Shown: piece after piece, positions 45,720 through 55,103 of the stretch
Position numbering within the stretch: position 1 is the first letter of the stretch
Layout: each line of letters starts with the position of its first letter
NCBI RefSeq assembly: GCF_001078595.1
Contig: NZ_LFTY01000001.1
Location: 862,031 to 926,030 of the forward strand
Origin: Candidatus Rhodobacter oscarellae
GTDB lineage: Bacteria > Pseudomonadota > Alphaproteobacteria > Rhodobacterales > Rhodobacteraceae
Reading direction: 5' to 3'
DNA: 64,000 bases
The notes under the pieces: model-generated
What the model saw: only the letters and a program-made list of their open reading frames with translations
What the model was told of the DNA's origin: nothing
The model's database searches: none
Position numbers and translations under genes: made by a program

Positions 45720-45905
45720 CGGCCCGCTCAAGGAGCTGACGCGACGACAGAAGGAAATTAAGCGTCTCCGCCGCGCCCGACCCGTCCACTTCACCACGCT
45801 CGACGGGGCGACACCGAACCGCGCCGCAACACTGCGCCAGCCTTCTCCCGAACGCATCGCAGCAACCACCCGCTCTATCAGATCGTCCGAATTGGCTTTC
45901 GTCAT
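45705..45905 (-). pseudogene. IS630-type transposase N-terminal relic
   Basis: A leftward frame starting MTKANSDDLIERVVAAM and continuing EGWRSVAARFGVAPSSVVKWTGRAR is the helix-turn-helix domain of an IS630-type transposase. After about 45 residues the frame changes to unrelated sequence and stops within the end of soxT. The DDE catalytic domain is absent, so this is a dead fragment. Confidence 0.7.
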
Positions 45906-45969
45906 CCATGCTGGCCTCCCACTCCAGTACGGATTCTGAATCGCCATCGAACCAAGATGGGCATCCCAA

Positions 45970-46425
45970 TTAGCTTCAGAAAAAACCTAGACGCTCTAGG
46001 TTTGACAAAATCCTAGTCGCGAAAATGCCTCGGCTTCCAGACGTCACTAGAGGCATTCGCTCAACAACTCGGTGTCGCGCTTGAAATGTGAATCCAGCCC
46101 CGACCTCATTGATCATATCGATTTATGCGATGGTCGAGCAGATTGCGGTGTCGCGCGGGGTTAACCCCGATGAGCCAGGACATCTCAAGAAGGTCACGAA
46201 AACGGCAAGAGTAATCCAACGCGCGCGGTCGTGGCGTCACGGTGATGCGTTTGTCCCATAGGGCTTCGGTCGGTTCCTTCGGAAGCATCAAACCACAAGA
46301 ATATGAGATTAAATGTCGGTACGCATAGCCCTGCAATTGATGATAAAGATCCGGGATTATGGCCATAACTGCGAACAGAATTGGTTCAGCTGTTCATTAT
46401 GCAAAGGCTCAAGTAGTGAGGCAGT
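45970..46425. other. Gap with IS630 end-like palindrome, no clear gene
   Basis: No convincing gene is seen. A perfect palindrome AAACCTAGA-CGC-TCTAGGTTT (45983-46003) lies just beyond the transposase relic and may be part of the element's end, or the -35 region of a promoter because TTGACA overlaps its right arm. A leftward 86-codon frame (46106-46366) has no recognisable product. The rightward MFS gene must have its promoter in the last part. Confidence 0.4.
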
Positions 46426-47592
46426 ATGACACCTCAGAACAACGACCACACCACATTTCTCCGTATCGGCGACATTACCGCGACGCGTTGGATTTTCCTG
46501 TTGCAGCCGCTTGTCCTGGGTGCATGGTTCCCGCGCATCCCGCAAGTGCAGGCCGCGCTGGATCTGAGCGCGGGACAGTTGGCTTTTGCCTTGATGGGGA
46601 TGCCGGTGGGGTTGCTGATTGCGCTGTTCTTTGGCGGGCGCCTGGCCGAAGCGTTGGGGACGCGCGCTTTGCTGACCTGGGGGCTGCTGGCTTACGCTTG
46701 CCTGATGCCCTTGCCCGCTTTTGCCATCAGCGGACCAAGCCTTTTTGCGGCGCTTTTGCTGGCCGGTTTGGCGTTGGCGCTGGCAGAGCTGGGGTTGAAC
46801 GTCACGGCATCGCAGGTTGAGACACGCGCAGGCAAACTGATCATGAATGGCTGCCATGGGTTTTGGAGCGTCGGGGTCCTAATCGGCAGTGCCATCGGCG
46901 CGCTTTGCGCAGCTCTGGATATCGCACCCAACCTGTCGCTGGTTGGCCTGTCGGCCTTGTCTGTCGTGCCGCTGATCTGGGTGGCGCGCAGCATCACAAA
47001 CTATGCCGTACCGGCTGAGGAAGACACCAAACCAGGTCTGCGTGGGCTGTCGAAACCGTTGATGTTCATCTCATTTTTCGCCTTCGGCGTGGCCATGACA
47101 GAGGGAGCCATGGCCGATTGGTCGGCGGTTTACCTGACGGATGCGTTTGCAGCCTCACCGGGCATAGCGGGGGCGAGCTATACCGTCTTTGCGCTCTTTG
47201 TGGCGACGGGGCGGTTTCAAGGCGATGGGCTAAAGGCACGTTTTCCCGTGGAGAAACTGGCACAAACCTTTGCGTTGATCGCGCTGATCGGGTTGGCGCT
47301 GATGTTGCTGAGCCCGTTGGTCTGGCTTTCTTTTCTGGGGATCGGGCTGCTGGGCTACGGGGTGTCCTTGGGCTTTCCTTTGGCAGTCAGTGCCGTAAGC
47401 GCCCTACCGGGTCGCTCAAGCGCAGCCAACGTCGCTGTCCTGACGCAGATCACGCTATGCGGGTTCTTGTTGGGGCCACCGATGATCGGGTTGATCGCAG
47501 ACGCCACCAACATGCGCGGCGGATTGGCAGCACTTGGCCCGTTCTTGATCCTTGTCCTGCTCCTTGCGCGGTACCTTAAGCCCCGTGACTGA
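46426..47592 (+). CDS. MFS transporter
   Basis: A 388-residue major facilitator with twelve hydrophobic segments. It resembles the YbjJ/FucP-like group: FLLQPLVLGAWFPRIPQVQAAL, GLLIALFFGGRLAEALGTRALL, NGCHGFWSVGVLIGSAIGAL and FGVAMTEGAMADWSAVYL are typical of that group. The substrate is not evident, but its neighbours degrade amino sugars, so sugar export or uptake is plausible. Its end overlaps the convergent M81 gene by 17 bases, so it is not in the same operon. Confidence 0.85.
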   Translation: MTPQNNDHTTFLRIGDITATRWIFLLQPLVLGAWFPRIPQVQAALDLSAGQLAFALMGMPVGLLIALFFGGRLAEALGTRALLTWGLLAYACLMPLPAFAISGPSLFAALLLAGLALALAELGLNVTASQVETRAGKLIMNGCHGFWSVGVLIGSAIGALCAALDIAPNLSLVGLSALSVVPLIWVARSITNYAVPAEEDTKPGLRGLSKPLMFISFFAFGVAMTEGAMADWSAVYLTDAFAASPGIAGASYTVFALFVATGRFQGDGLKARFPVEKLAQTFALIALIGLALMLLSPLVWLSFLGIGLLGYGVSLGFPLAVSAVSALPGRSSAANVAVLTQITLCGFLLGPPMIGLIADATNMRGGLAALGPFLILVLLLARYLKPRD

Positions 47593-48931
47593 ATGGCCAG
47601 GTGCCGGCAGGGCGGTATCTGTTCTCCAGTCTCGAGACATCCTGCAGGACCGCGCCATCGGTCAGGGCCATAATACTGGTGCGCGACAAGGCGCGCAGTT
47701 CAGGCACCAGATAGCCGGATTTGACCACCAGCAATGACACCGCATCCAGATCAAGGCCAAGCGTCTTGAAATCGTCCAGCATATGGAACGGTCGGCGGCG
47801 CTGAGTGACCACGACCCGGACCCCTTGGGATGTCACAACCGCGACATCCTCAAAAAGCCTGCAATCCTCGACTGGCAACACAAGCTTTGGTCCCCCGCCC
47901 CCCAATGTCCCGCCAAGGGTAATCTGGGTTGCTCCGCGCATAAGCTCGTCAAACGCCACCGGGTCCGCGATCCCTGCAACCAGCACAGAGGTCAGGCCCT
48001 TCTCCAGCACGGCCCGCAGCACATCTGCGCGGTCTCCGACCCCCCCGGCCGTCGGATTGTCGCCGCTGTCTGCAAGGATGGCCTGGGTCCCCGCAACACG
48101 GTCCAGCGCCTCTTGCAGGGGGGCGGCGTCCATGTCGTAGGTCAACTCATCACGCTTGCTCAGATAGCTTTGGGCAATCTCATCTGCCACCTGCTGCCCC
48201 GCGACAGGATCGGTGGCCGTAACCACGGCGGCGGCGGTGGCGCGCGGGCTGTCGGCCCAAACGTATCCGATCATCAGATTGCTGTCGCAGATGCCCGCGC
48301 GCGTGTCAAAATCAGGGAGCGCGGCATAAAGCGCGTCGCAGGGCGACACGAAGGTCGAGGACATCTCGCCCGACACCAACAATGGCACGGGTGTCCAACA
48401 GACCGTGCTGCGCGTCCCGCTTTTCAAAGAATCGGTCAGCATGAGGGCCGCACGCGCATGAGTTTCCTCCACATCGATATGCGGGGCAGTGCGGTAAGAG
48501 GCAAAGGCATCGAGCGCCTCGACGATCTGCCCCGTGACCTGCCCGTGCAAATCAAACGAGGCCGCGATTATGACCTCCGGTCCGACAAGGCGGCGTATAT
48601 CGGCGATAAATGTGCCTTCCGGATCATCAATCCCGGGCACAAACATCGCGCCGTGCATAAGCAACAGAACGCCATCCAACGGGCCTGCATCGGCCAGTGC
48701 GGCCATGAAATCCGCCATTTGCGCGGCGAAAGTGTCTGCCGCAACCGGCCCACCGGGCACGGATCGGTCTTGAAAGAGCGGCACAGCCTCAATCCCCGCG
48801 CCGGCGAAATCAAAGGGCACCATGTCCAACAGCGCTTGCCCCGTTACGCGGGTGAAGTCCGACTGAGTTTGCTCCAACGGCGAATAGCTGGAACATTCCG
48901 TGTGCAGCCCGCCTATCGCTACCCGCCTCAT
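47576..48931 (-). CDS. M81 family protein (MlrC-like)
   Basis: A 451-residue protein of the M81 family, named after MlrC, which cleaves linear microcystin fragments. It begins RRVAIGGLHTECSSYSPL, has VLLMHGAMFVPGIDDPEG with the candidate metal histidine, ASFDLHGQVTGQIVEALDAF and DSGDNPTAGGVGDRADVLRA, all characteristic. The ATG at 48931 overlaps the stop of the hexosaminidase gene by 4 bases. Many M81 genes lie in sugar-uptake operons, as here, so the true substrate may be an amide or amino-sugar conjugate; this is unknown. Last gene of the leftward amino-sugar operon. Confidence 0.82.
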   Translation of the reverse strand: MRRVAIGGLHTECSSYSPLEQTQSDFTRVTGQALLDMVPFDFAGAGIEAVPLFQDRSVPGGPVAADTFAAQMADFMAALADAGPLDGVLLLMHGAMFVPGIDDPEGTFIADIRRLVGPEVIIAASFDLHGQVTGQIVEALDAFASYRTAPHIDVEETHARAALMLTDSLKSGTRSTVCWTPVPLLVSGEMSSTFVSPCDALYAALPDFDTRAGICDSNLMIGYVWADSPRATAAAVVTATDPVAGQQVADEIAQSYLSKRDELTYDMDAAPLQEALDRVAGTQAILADSGDNPTAGGVGDRADVLRAVLEKGLTSVLVAGIADPVAFDELMRGATQITLGGTLGGGGPKLVLPVEDCRLFEDVAVVTSQGVRVVVTQRRRPFHMLDDFKTLGLDLDAVSLLVVKSGYLVPELRALSRTSIMALTDGAVLQDVSRLENRYRPAGTWPFSHGA

Positions 48932-50808
48932 AGCTGCGGGGCCAGGCGGGACAGCGCGGCAAAGCGCGGCCAGGATTTGGCGGATTGCGGCGTCCATCCC
49001 GCTTCGGCCACTGCGGCCAGGCGCGGGAACGCGACGGTGTTGATACGGGCGGTTGTGTCGAGATACTCGCTCCAGATCGCGGCCTGCACACCCAGCAACC
49101 GGCCTGGCCCGTCCGGCAGCCCGTCCCCTGGGTCATATGCGTAACAGGCCTCGGGCGTGGAGACACCAGCCCAGGAAATGCCGCAAGCGTCCCAGCCATC
49201 ACTTTCGATCATGTCGAGGTAATAGGCCTGCCCCGGCGTGGCGACCACGTCATAGCCCTGCGCCATCAGCTCGGCGGTTTTCTCTTTGCTGCGCCATGCA
49301 AACAACAATGCGGTATCGGGCAAGATTCCCCCTCCTTCGGCGGCCTCATCCCACGCGGCGATCCGGCGGCCCCGCGCGGCCAGATGGCCCTGAATGTCAC
49401 GTAAGAAATACGCCTGCATTTCATGGGTGCTTGCCAGCCCATGTTCTGCCGCGAAGCTTTGCGCGGTGGGCGATTGTTCCCAAGCGGCAAGGTCCACCTC
49501 ATCCGCACCGACATGGATGGTGTCGAAGGGGAAGAGGTCGATCGCCTCATCCAGCAGTGTTTTGGCCACCTCATAGCTGCGTGGCAGACCCGGGTTGAGA
49601 GCATTGTTGGTGAACCCCTGCACCGACCGGTAATACCCGTTGGGTTCCTGCGGGTCGCGCAGGTCCGGGATGGCGGCGATGAGCGATGCGGAATGGCCGG
49701 GCATTTCGACCTCTGGCATGACATTGATCCCATGTGTTTCGGCATGTTGCAGCACCGTGGCGATGTCGTCCGCGCTAAAAAACCCGGCCTGCCCACCGGG
49801 GCCATCACGATATTGCGGCGCGAGGGCTGCGTCTTGAGCGCGCGTGGCGCCGATTGTGTTAAGCGCCGGATAGGCGCTCGAAGGCATTCGCCAGCCTTCA
49901 TCATCAATCAAATGCCAGTGGAACCGGTTCATGCGCAGCCATGCCATGATGTCCAGCAGGCGCAGATGTGTGGCCACCGGATGGAAATTTCGGGCAACGT
50001 CCAGCATCAGCCCCCGCCAGCCAAAGCGCGGCGCGTCTGTGATCTGACCCGATGCCGGAAATTGGAACCTCCCATCGCTTCGCGCAGCGTGGGCGATCTG
50101 AGCGAGGGCGATCAGCCCGTGCTGTTGCGCGGCCTCTCCGTGGTGGGTCAGCGTGATGTCATCCGGGGTGAATTTCAGGCGATAGCCCTCTGCAGGCAGG
50201 GAGGCATCTGCACGCACCGCCACCGGCCTGCCGGCAGAAAACGAAAACGGCGCAGGGGCATCTGGAAACAGCCTGCGGTGTAGCGCCGCTACGATCTGAA
50301 AGGCCTCGCGCGGTGCACCCGGCGCAGGTTGCAACTGCGGCGCCTCCGCCCAATCAGCGACCTCAACCTCTGAAGGCCAGGGCAACAGGCCAAGCGGCAG
50401 GTCGATCTGCCCTTCCGGCCAGAGCTTGCCACCACCACGTTTAGTGCCATCCGGCGCTTCCAGATCGTCCAGCGTGGCCTCGATGCAGCTTCCGTCACGT
50501 TCAACAATCCAGGCGGTCAACACGCCTTGGCTGCGGGTGCGTGCGCCATAGATCAGCCCGGTCAAGGTCAGGTTCAGACACCCGCCCGCCGGGATGTGCG
50601 CGTCAGGCACGAGGGCTACAAAGCTGCCCTGATTGCGGATCACCGTCCCGCCGGTGACCTCCGAGGTTTCATCTATCCGGCACAGAGAGGTGTAACATAT
50701 CTGCGTCGGGCGCAGCATTTGGTCCGACAGGTTGTGCAGCGTCAGTTTTAGCGTGCCCAAGGTGCCTTCTGGCTCCGGCGACCAGCTTTGAGACAAGTGC
50801 AAGGTCAT
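48928..50808 (-). CDS. Beta-N-acetylhexosaminidase (GH20), cytoplasmic
   Basis: A 626-residue glycoside hydrolase family 20 enzyme that releases terminal N-acetylhexosamine. The N-terminal ~200 residues hold an accessory beta domain; the catalytic barrel begins about residue 250 with PRFGWRGLMLDVARNFHPV, and the catalytic Asp-Glu pair is in IHVGADEVDLAAWEQSP. ISWAGVSTPEACYAYDP follows. It has no signal peptide, so it should act on short oligosaccharides after uptake, which agrees with the divergent ABC importer. The start at 50808 overlaps nagA as ATGA; longer frames are spurious. Confidence 0.9.
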   Translation of the reverse strand: MTLHLSQSWSPEPEGTLGTLKLTLHNLSDQMLRPTQICYTSLCRIDETSEVTGGTVIRNQGSFVALVPDAHIPAGGCLNLTLTGLIYGARTRSQGVLTAWIVERDGSCIEATLDDLEAPDGTKRGGGKLWPEGQIDLPLGLLPWPSEVEVADWAEAPQLQPAPGAPREAFQIVAALHRRLFPDAPAPFSFSAGRPVAVRADASLPAEGYRLKFTPDDITLTHHGEAAQQHGLIALAQIAHAARSDGRFQFPASGQITDAPRFGWRGLMLDVARNFHPVATHLRLLDIMAWLRMNRFHWHLIDDEGWRMPSSAYPALNTIGATRAQDAALAPQYRDGPGGQAGFFSADDIATVLQHAETHGINVMPEVEMPGHSASLIAAIPDLRDPQEPNGYYRSVQGFTNNALNPGLPRSYEVAKTLLDEAIDLFPFDTIHVGADEVDLAAWEQSPTAQSFAAEHGLASTHEMQAYFLRDIQGHLAARGRRIAAWDEAAEGGGILPDTALLFAWRSKEKTAELMAQGYDVVATPGQAYYLDMIESDGWDACGISWAGVSTPEACYAYDPGDGLPDGPGRLLGVQAAIWSEYLDTTARINTVAFPRLAAVAEAGWTPQSAKSWPRFAALSRLAPQL

Positions 50809-51896
50809 GGCATCCTCACCATTGTGAAATCGTCGTTGAGCATCAGGATGTCGTTGGCATCCATCCCCACATGCAAGGCTTGCGACGGCAGGCTCACCAC
50901 CGCGCGTGGGATGTCGCTGACCATGGGAATGGCCTCGGCCAGCGGCAGACCTACATGAAGGACCAGGTTTGCAAGGCTTTGAACCAGATCGATATGCGCC
51001 CCAGCGAGGGAGCCTTCGGCATTGACCAGCGCGCCATTCTCGACATGAATGGTCTGACCGTAGAGCTCGAAATGATCCGGGCCTCCAACAGTTGCCATCG
51101 CGTCCGACACCGCAAAGGTCAGCCCGGCCCGCGGCCGCGCCCGTAACGCCACGCGCACCATGTCCCAACTGACATGGATGCCGTCCACGATGATCCCCGC
51201 GTAAGCATCCGAGTTCAGCGCCGCGCCGAGTATCCCTGGCTCACGCGATGTCATTGCGGGCATAGCATTATAAAGATGCGTAAAGCAGCCCAGCCCCTGT
51301 GTCAGCGCCTCATAGGTTTGCGTGGCCGTCGCCGCAGAATGCCCGCCTGACACAACCGCACCGCTATCCGCCAAGGCGCGCAGCATTTCCGGATCGGTCC
51401 GTTCCGGAGCAAGCGTGATCATGACCGGGATGCCATCCTGCCGCAGCGCGCGCACCAGATCCACGGATCGTTGATCCAATGGGCGAATTTGGCACGGGTC
51501 ATGCGTGCCGGGACGTTCGGGCGAGATATGCGGCCCCTCGATATGGATGCCCCCGATTCCGCGCGCACCATATGTCTGCCGTACCGCATCGGCGGCGGCC
51601 TCAATCACGTCGTGCGTGTCTGTGATGACGGTGGGCAGGATGGTGCCTGTGCCACAGGAGCGGTGCGCCGCCGCGATGCGCAGGACACCATCGGGCGTGG
51701 GGTCATTGTTCAGCATAGTCCCGCCCCCGCCATTGACCTGAAGGTCGGTCAGCAAGGGCAGCAGAAGTGCTGCGCGCATATCCGGCGTGGCCGTGCCCAG
51801 CGGACCGATGTCGGTAACACGCCCATCCGTGATCCAAAGCGCAAAATCGCTCTGCAAACCATGCTCATACCAGATGTGGTCGGCGGCAATCAGCAT
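50805..51896 (-). CDS. nagA: N-acetylglucosamine/galactosamine-6-phosphate deacetylase
   Basis: NagA/AgaA removes acetate from N-acetylhexosamine-6-phosphate. The 363 residues show the amidohydrolase barrel with DLQVNGGGGTMLNNDPTPDGV, the metal-binding IHIEGPHISPERPGTHDP, GGHSAATATQTYEAL, FTHLYNAMPAM and the catalytic aspartate in FAVSDAMATVGG. It overlaps the hexosaminidase by 4 bases and the KbaZ gene by 7. Because the neighbours are AgaS and KbaZ, the substrate is more likely the galactosamine form, although these enzymes are often broad. Confidence 0.93.
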   Translation of the reverse strand: MLIAADHIWYEHGLQSDFALWITDGRVTDIGPLGTATPDMRAALLLPLLTDLQVNGGGGTMLNNDPTPDGVLRIAAAHRSCGTGTILPTVITDTHDVIEAAADAVRQTYGARGIGGIHIEGPHISPERPGTHDPCQIRPLDQRSVDLVRALRQDGIPVMITLAPERTDPEMLRALADSGAVVSGGHSAATATQTYEALTQGLGCFTHLYNAMPAMTSREPGILGAALNSDAYAGIIVDGIHVSWDMVRVALRARPRAGLTFAVSDAMATVGGPDHFELYGQTIHVENGALVNAEGSLAGAHIDLVQSLANLVLHVGLPLAEAIPMVSDIPRAVVSLPSQALHVGMDANDILMLNDDFTMVRMP

Positions 51897-53152
51897 GTCG
51901 GGTCCGCGTCGAAATAGGGGCGCAGGGCGATCTGAACATGCGCCGCCAGCAGAGCCATAGCCGGTGGCAGATCAAGCTCTCCGGCCAGTTCCCGCGTTTG
52001 GGCCGGCAGATATTGCCACAACAACGGTGCCGACACAGCCATAGTGTCAAACCTCGCCTTCAGGTCATCCACCGCCTGCGCGACATCCACGCGCGCCCAG
52101 TAGTAGCGGATGCGATCCGCATATCCAAAATGGCGCAATTGCCGCTGTTCATCGGCTGAGCCATGATAATGCCCGATCCAGTCTTTTGGCGCGTCGGTCA
52201 TGGCGGCCTCAAGAACCTCGCTGATATGGGCCCCACCGTTCTGCCAGACATCCACATGCGACAAAGCATAGAGCGCCTCGCGCCAGGCAAAGGTCAGCGC
52301 CGGTCCGACCTTTAGGATGGCAACGCGGCGGCGGGCCAGTTCCTGAAAAACCTCCGGCTTCTGGTAATCCGTTGAATGCGCCTCAAAGCACATATCGGGG
52401 TGCGCGCTGAGTACGTCGGACAGGTGATCAGGGCTATCCATCGGGAAATGGTCGATATGGCCGGGTGCGAATTCCAGGCCGGGCTGCACCACAAGCCCAC
52501 GGACACGTGTAAGGGCGGCATCCTGACCCCGTGCCACAAACGCCTTTTCATGCGCGGCAATGGTCGCGGCGGCGCGGTCTGGTGGGGTTGGCGCGATGAC
52601 ATCTTCATCATGGCGCGCACCACCGGGGGGTGGAACCTCGGTCCCGATCACATAGCGCAATTTGGAGGCATCCGGCGCGGCGCGCTCTGCCACCTCGGCC
52701 AGTTGCGCGCTGCGGGCGGCAGCCAATTCATCATTCAGAGCCGCTGGCTCTCCGGCGCATCCTTCGGAACAATCGAGGTGGATTTTTGTGAACCCCGCCT
52801 GCACGTAGGCGGCGATCATCCCCTCTGCTTCGACCATGGCACTGTCGGCATCCTGCGCCTTCCACGCCTGTGGACCCAGATGGTCTCCGCCAAAAAGCAA
52901 GAGCTCTTGCCGCAGGCCCAACCCATCCGCCCGTTCGCGCACACCCGCGATGAAATCCGCGGGCGTCTGGCCGGTATAGCCACCATGATGGTTCACCTGA
53001 TTGGATGTCGCCTCGATCAAAAGGGGCCGATCCAGCGACCGGGCCAGCAGCAGTGACGCGGTGAGCACATCCGGATGCGCCGAACAGACCGACGGTATAG
53101 CCGGGCCGTGCCCCGCACGATTGGCGCGAATGATCTGATCCAGAAGGCTCAT
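51890..53152 (-). CDS. GatZ/KbaZ family protein, probable tagatose-6-phosphate 4-epimerase
   Basis: A 420-residue protein of the GatZ/KbaZ (PF08013) family. Such proteins were named non-catalytic subunits of tagatose-bisphosphate aldolase, but a relative from Agrobacterium was shown to be a D-tagatose-6-phosphate 4-epimerase. Recognisable regions: IPSVCSAHPDVLTASL, IEATSNQVNHHGGYTGQTP, LLFGGDHLGPQAWK, KIHLDCSEGC, YVIGTEVPPPGG and HSTDYQKPEVF. No catalytic KbaY/GatY aldolase or tagatose kinase gene is present, which favours the epimerase role. The ATG at 53152 overlaps the ROK gene stop as ATGA. Confidence 0.85.
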   Translation of the reverse strand: MSLLDQIIRANRAGHGPAIPSVCSAHPDVLTASLLLARSLDRPLLIEATSNQVNHHGGYTGQTPADFIAGVRERADGLGLRQELLLFGGDHLGPQAWKAQDADSAMVEAEGMIAAYVQAGFTKIHLDCSEGCAGEPAALNDELAAARSAQLAEVAERAAPDASKLRYVIGTEVPPPGGARHDEDVIAPTPPDRAAATIAAHEKAFVARGQDAALTRVRGLVVQPGLEFAPGHIDHFPMDSPDHLSDVLSAHPDMCFEAHSTDYQKPEVFQELARRRVAILKVGPALTFAWREALYALSHVDVWQNGGAHISEVLEAAMTDAPKDWIGHYHGSADEQRQLRHFGYADRIRYYWARVDVAQAVDDLKARFDTMAVSAPLLWQYLPAQTRELAGELDLPPAMALLAAHVQIALRPYFDADPTC

Positions 53153-54042
53153 GGCTGGCACGCCAGCAGCGCCGCCCCCCGTGCACCCGAACTGTCCCCG
53201 TGTTGCGCCACGACAATGTCGGGCAAGGCCATGCCCTCCAACATATGCCGGGACAGAGCACCGCGAAGCAGCTCCGCAATCCCGGGCGCATTGGACATCC
53301 CACCCCCCAGAACGATGCAATCGGGGGCCAAGGTTGTCTGTAGTGTCATAAGGCATTCCCCAGTGATGTCGGCCCAGATATCAAGGCATGCCTGATACCC
53401 ACCGGCCCAGATAGTTTCGGCATTCACACGTTTGCCAAGCAAGTGATGTGCGATGTTGGACAGCCCGGTCCCCGACACGCAGGTTTCCATACATCCAAGC
53501 CGCCCGCACCCGCACTCCCACAAGGGCAGTTGATGACGCGCAATCGCGCTGGCGGGCAAGGCAGCATGCCCGATTTCAACCGCGATGCCACCGTGGCGCG
53601 GTGCCAGCTTTTTGTTGACGCATATGCCGCCGCCCAGACCCGTTCCAAGGATCAGGCCCAAAACGGTGTCATGCGCTTCAGCCGCACCTCCGTTCGCTTC
53701 GGACAGGGCGAAGGCCATGCAGTCATTCGCAAAGGTGAACGAGCGGCCAAATCTGTCCTGAATATCTTTGCCCGGTGTCAGACCGGACGCGACGAGGTTG
53801 GCTGCAATCAACACACCTGTGTCAGGCGACAGAATGCCCGGCACCGCAATGCCGATGGGCATCTCGGGGTCTTTGGTCTGTGCGATCAACCAATCTATCT
53901 GGGCGCTAAGCTGATCCAGAAGACTGTCATAACTATCGGTCGGCGTCGCAACCCGACGCACATCCATCGTACGGGCCTCGGGCCCGTTGAACAGGCGCGC
54001 CTCAATCTTAGAGCCGCCCAGATCGATGCCGCCGAAAATCAC
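53149..54042 (-). CDS. ROK family sugar kinase
   Basis: A 297-residue ROK-type kinase, likely to phosphorylate the free N-acetylhexosamine released by the hexosaminidase. ATP-binding FGGIDLGGSKIEARLF starts the protein, GIAVPGILSPDTGV follows, the catalytic aspartate is in FANDCMAFALSE, and the zinc-binding ROK signature is CGCGRLGCMETCVSG. There is no N-terminal helix-turn-helix, so it is an enzyme and not a repressor. The start is GTG at 54042, overlapping the agaS stop as GTGA; the longer open frame is unsupported. Confidence 0.9.
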   Translation of the reverse strand: MIFGGIDLGGSKIEARLFNGPEARTMDVRRVATPTDSYDSLLDQLSAQIDWLIAQTKDPEMPIGIAVPGILSPDTGVLIAANLVASGLTPGKDIQDRFGRSFTFANDCMAFALSEANGGAAEAHDTVLGLILGTGLGGGICVNKKLAPRHGGIAVEIGHAALPASAIARHQLPLWECGCGRLGCMETCVSGTGLSNIAHHLLGKRVNAETIWAGGYQACLDIWADITGECLMTLQTTLAPDCIVLGGGMSNAPGIAELLRGALSRHMLEGMALPDIVVAQHGDSSGARGAALLACQP

Positions 54043-55103
54043 TGGTTCCAGTCGTAGAGCGTGACGCCGCTGACCACGCGGCTCAGGTTTTGCCCCTGAA
54101 ACGGATCGTCGACCGAAAGGCCAAGCTCGGCCGACCATTGCGCGGCAAGCATCTGTGCGGGCAAGACATACAAGACAGCATCCGCGCCCGCATGGCCCGT
54201 TCCCCGGATCGCGATGTCCGCCTCTGGGCCAATGGTCTTGACGGGGATATTGGGGAACTGCGCCTTGATTTCACGCGCCACATCCATGTCATAGCGTGCC
54301 GTCTGCGGATCGGGGTGGATCATGACATACACCTGCGTATCGTCGTCCACCGCCGCCTTGGGGCCGTGGCGATACCCCAGCGGGCTGTCCCATTGGGTAA
54401 CGGTCCGCCCAGCCGTGAGCTCGAGCACCTTCAACGCACTTTCCCGCGCCACGGATTTCAGAGCGCCGGACCCAAGGAACACTGCACGCCCCGGACGGGG
54501 CACCTGAGTTTCGGCCGCTTGCCGCAGCAACGGACGCGCCTCGGAGGCCAGACCATGCAGCGCCCCGGCATCAAATTCGGTCAGGCAAGCCAAGGCCGAC
54601 AGCAGCATGGTGGTAAAGCTGGACGTCATGGCAAACGCGCTGTCATGGGTTTCGGGCGGCAACGCCAGAACACGCGATTCCCCAGGGCCCGGAGCGGACC
54701 GGGTCGCCAGTGCGCCGTTGGGGTTGCAGGTGATATGCAACCGATCAATGTCAGGCCGATGCGCATCCAGCAAATCCATCAAACCGATGGATTCTGAACT
54801 GTCGCCAGACCTTCCGAATTGCACCGACAGCACGCGCCCCCGCACGCCAAGGCAATCCTGCGGACAGGAGACGACATCCGTGCTGGCCCGGTTTTCCAGC
54901 CGCAGCGTGGACGAGCAACCGGCCAGCACACCGCCGATGAAATCTGACGTGCCAGCTCCGCTGAGCCAGACCGTTTCAATCCCACGCGCTTTAATCCAAG
55001 CCCTGATCTCCACGGCTTGTTGGCCAAGCGGGGCAGCCCACCCTTCCCAGATATCGGGCTGGGCCATGATTTCGCGCCATGTGGCCGTTTCAGACACGTG
55101 CAT
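54039..55103 (-). CDS. agaS: AgaS-type sugar-phosphate isomerase/deaminase
   Basis: A 354-residue SIS-domain protein of the AgaS type, which deaminates and isomerises galactosamine-6-phosphate to tagatose-6-phosphate. The first SIS domain has VWLSGAGTSDFIGGVLAG and SVQFGRSGDSSES; the second has AVFLGSGALKSVARESALKVLELTAG and WDSPLGYRHGPKAAV. I favour the ATG at 55103, with GAAGAG upstream; an ATG five codons earlier is also possible. It overlaps the regulator gene by 14 bases. Confidence 0.88.
   Translation of the reverse strand: MHVSETATWREIMAQPDIWEGWAAPLGQQAVEIRAWIKARGIETVWLSGAGTSDFIGGVLAGCSSTLRLENRASTDVVSCPQDCLGVRGRVLSVQFGRSGDSSESIGLMDLLDAHRPDIDRLHITCNPNGALATRSAPGPGESRVLALPPETHDSAFAMTSSFTTMLLSALACLTEFDAGALHGLASEARPLLRQAAETQVPRPGRAVFLGSGALKSVARESALKVLELTAGRTVTQWDSPLGYRHGPKAAVDDDTQVYVMIHPDPQTARYDMDVAREIKAQFPNIPVKTIGPEADIAIRGTGHAGADAVLYVLPAQMLAAQWSAELGLSVDDPFQGQNLSRVVSGVTLYDWNQ

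Noticed and set aside
46106-46366. 86-codon leftward frame before the MFS gene
   Set aside because: No recognisable motif, no good ribosome site, and it lies in a region that must contain the MFS promoter.
51890-53152. Tagatose-bisphosphate aldolase subunit as the only function of the KbaZ protein
   Set aside because: No catalytic KbaY/GatY or tagatose-6-phosphate kinase gene accompanies it, so the subunit role alone would leave the pathway incomplete in this locus.
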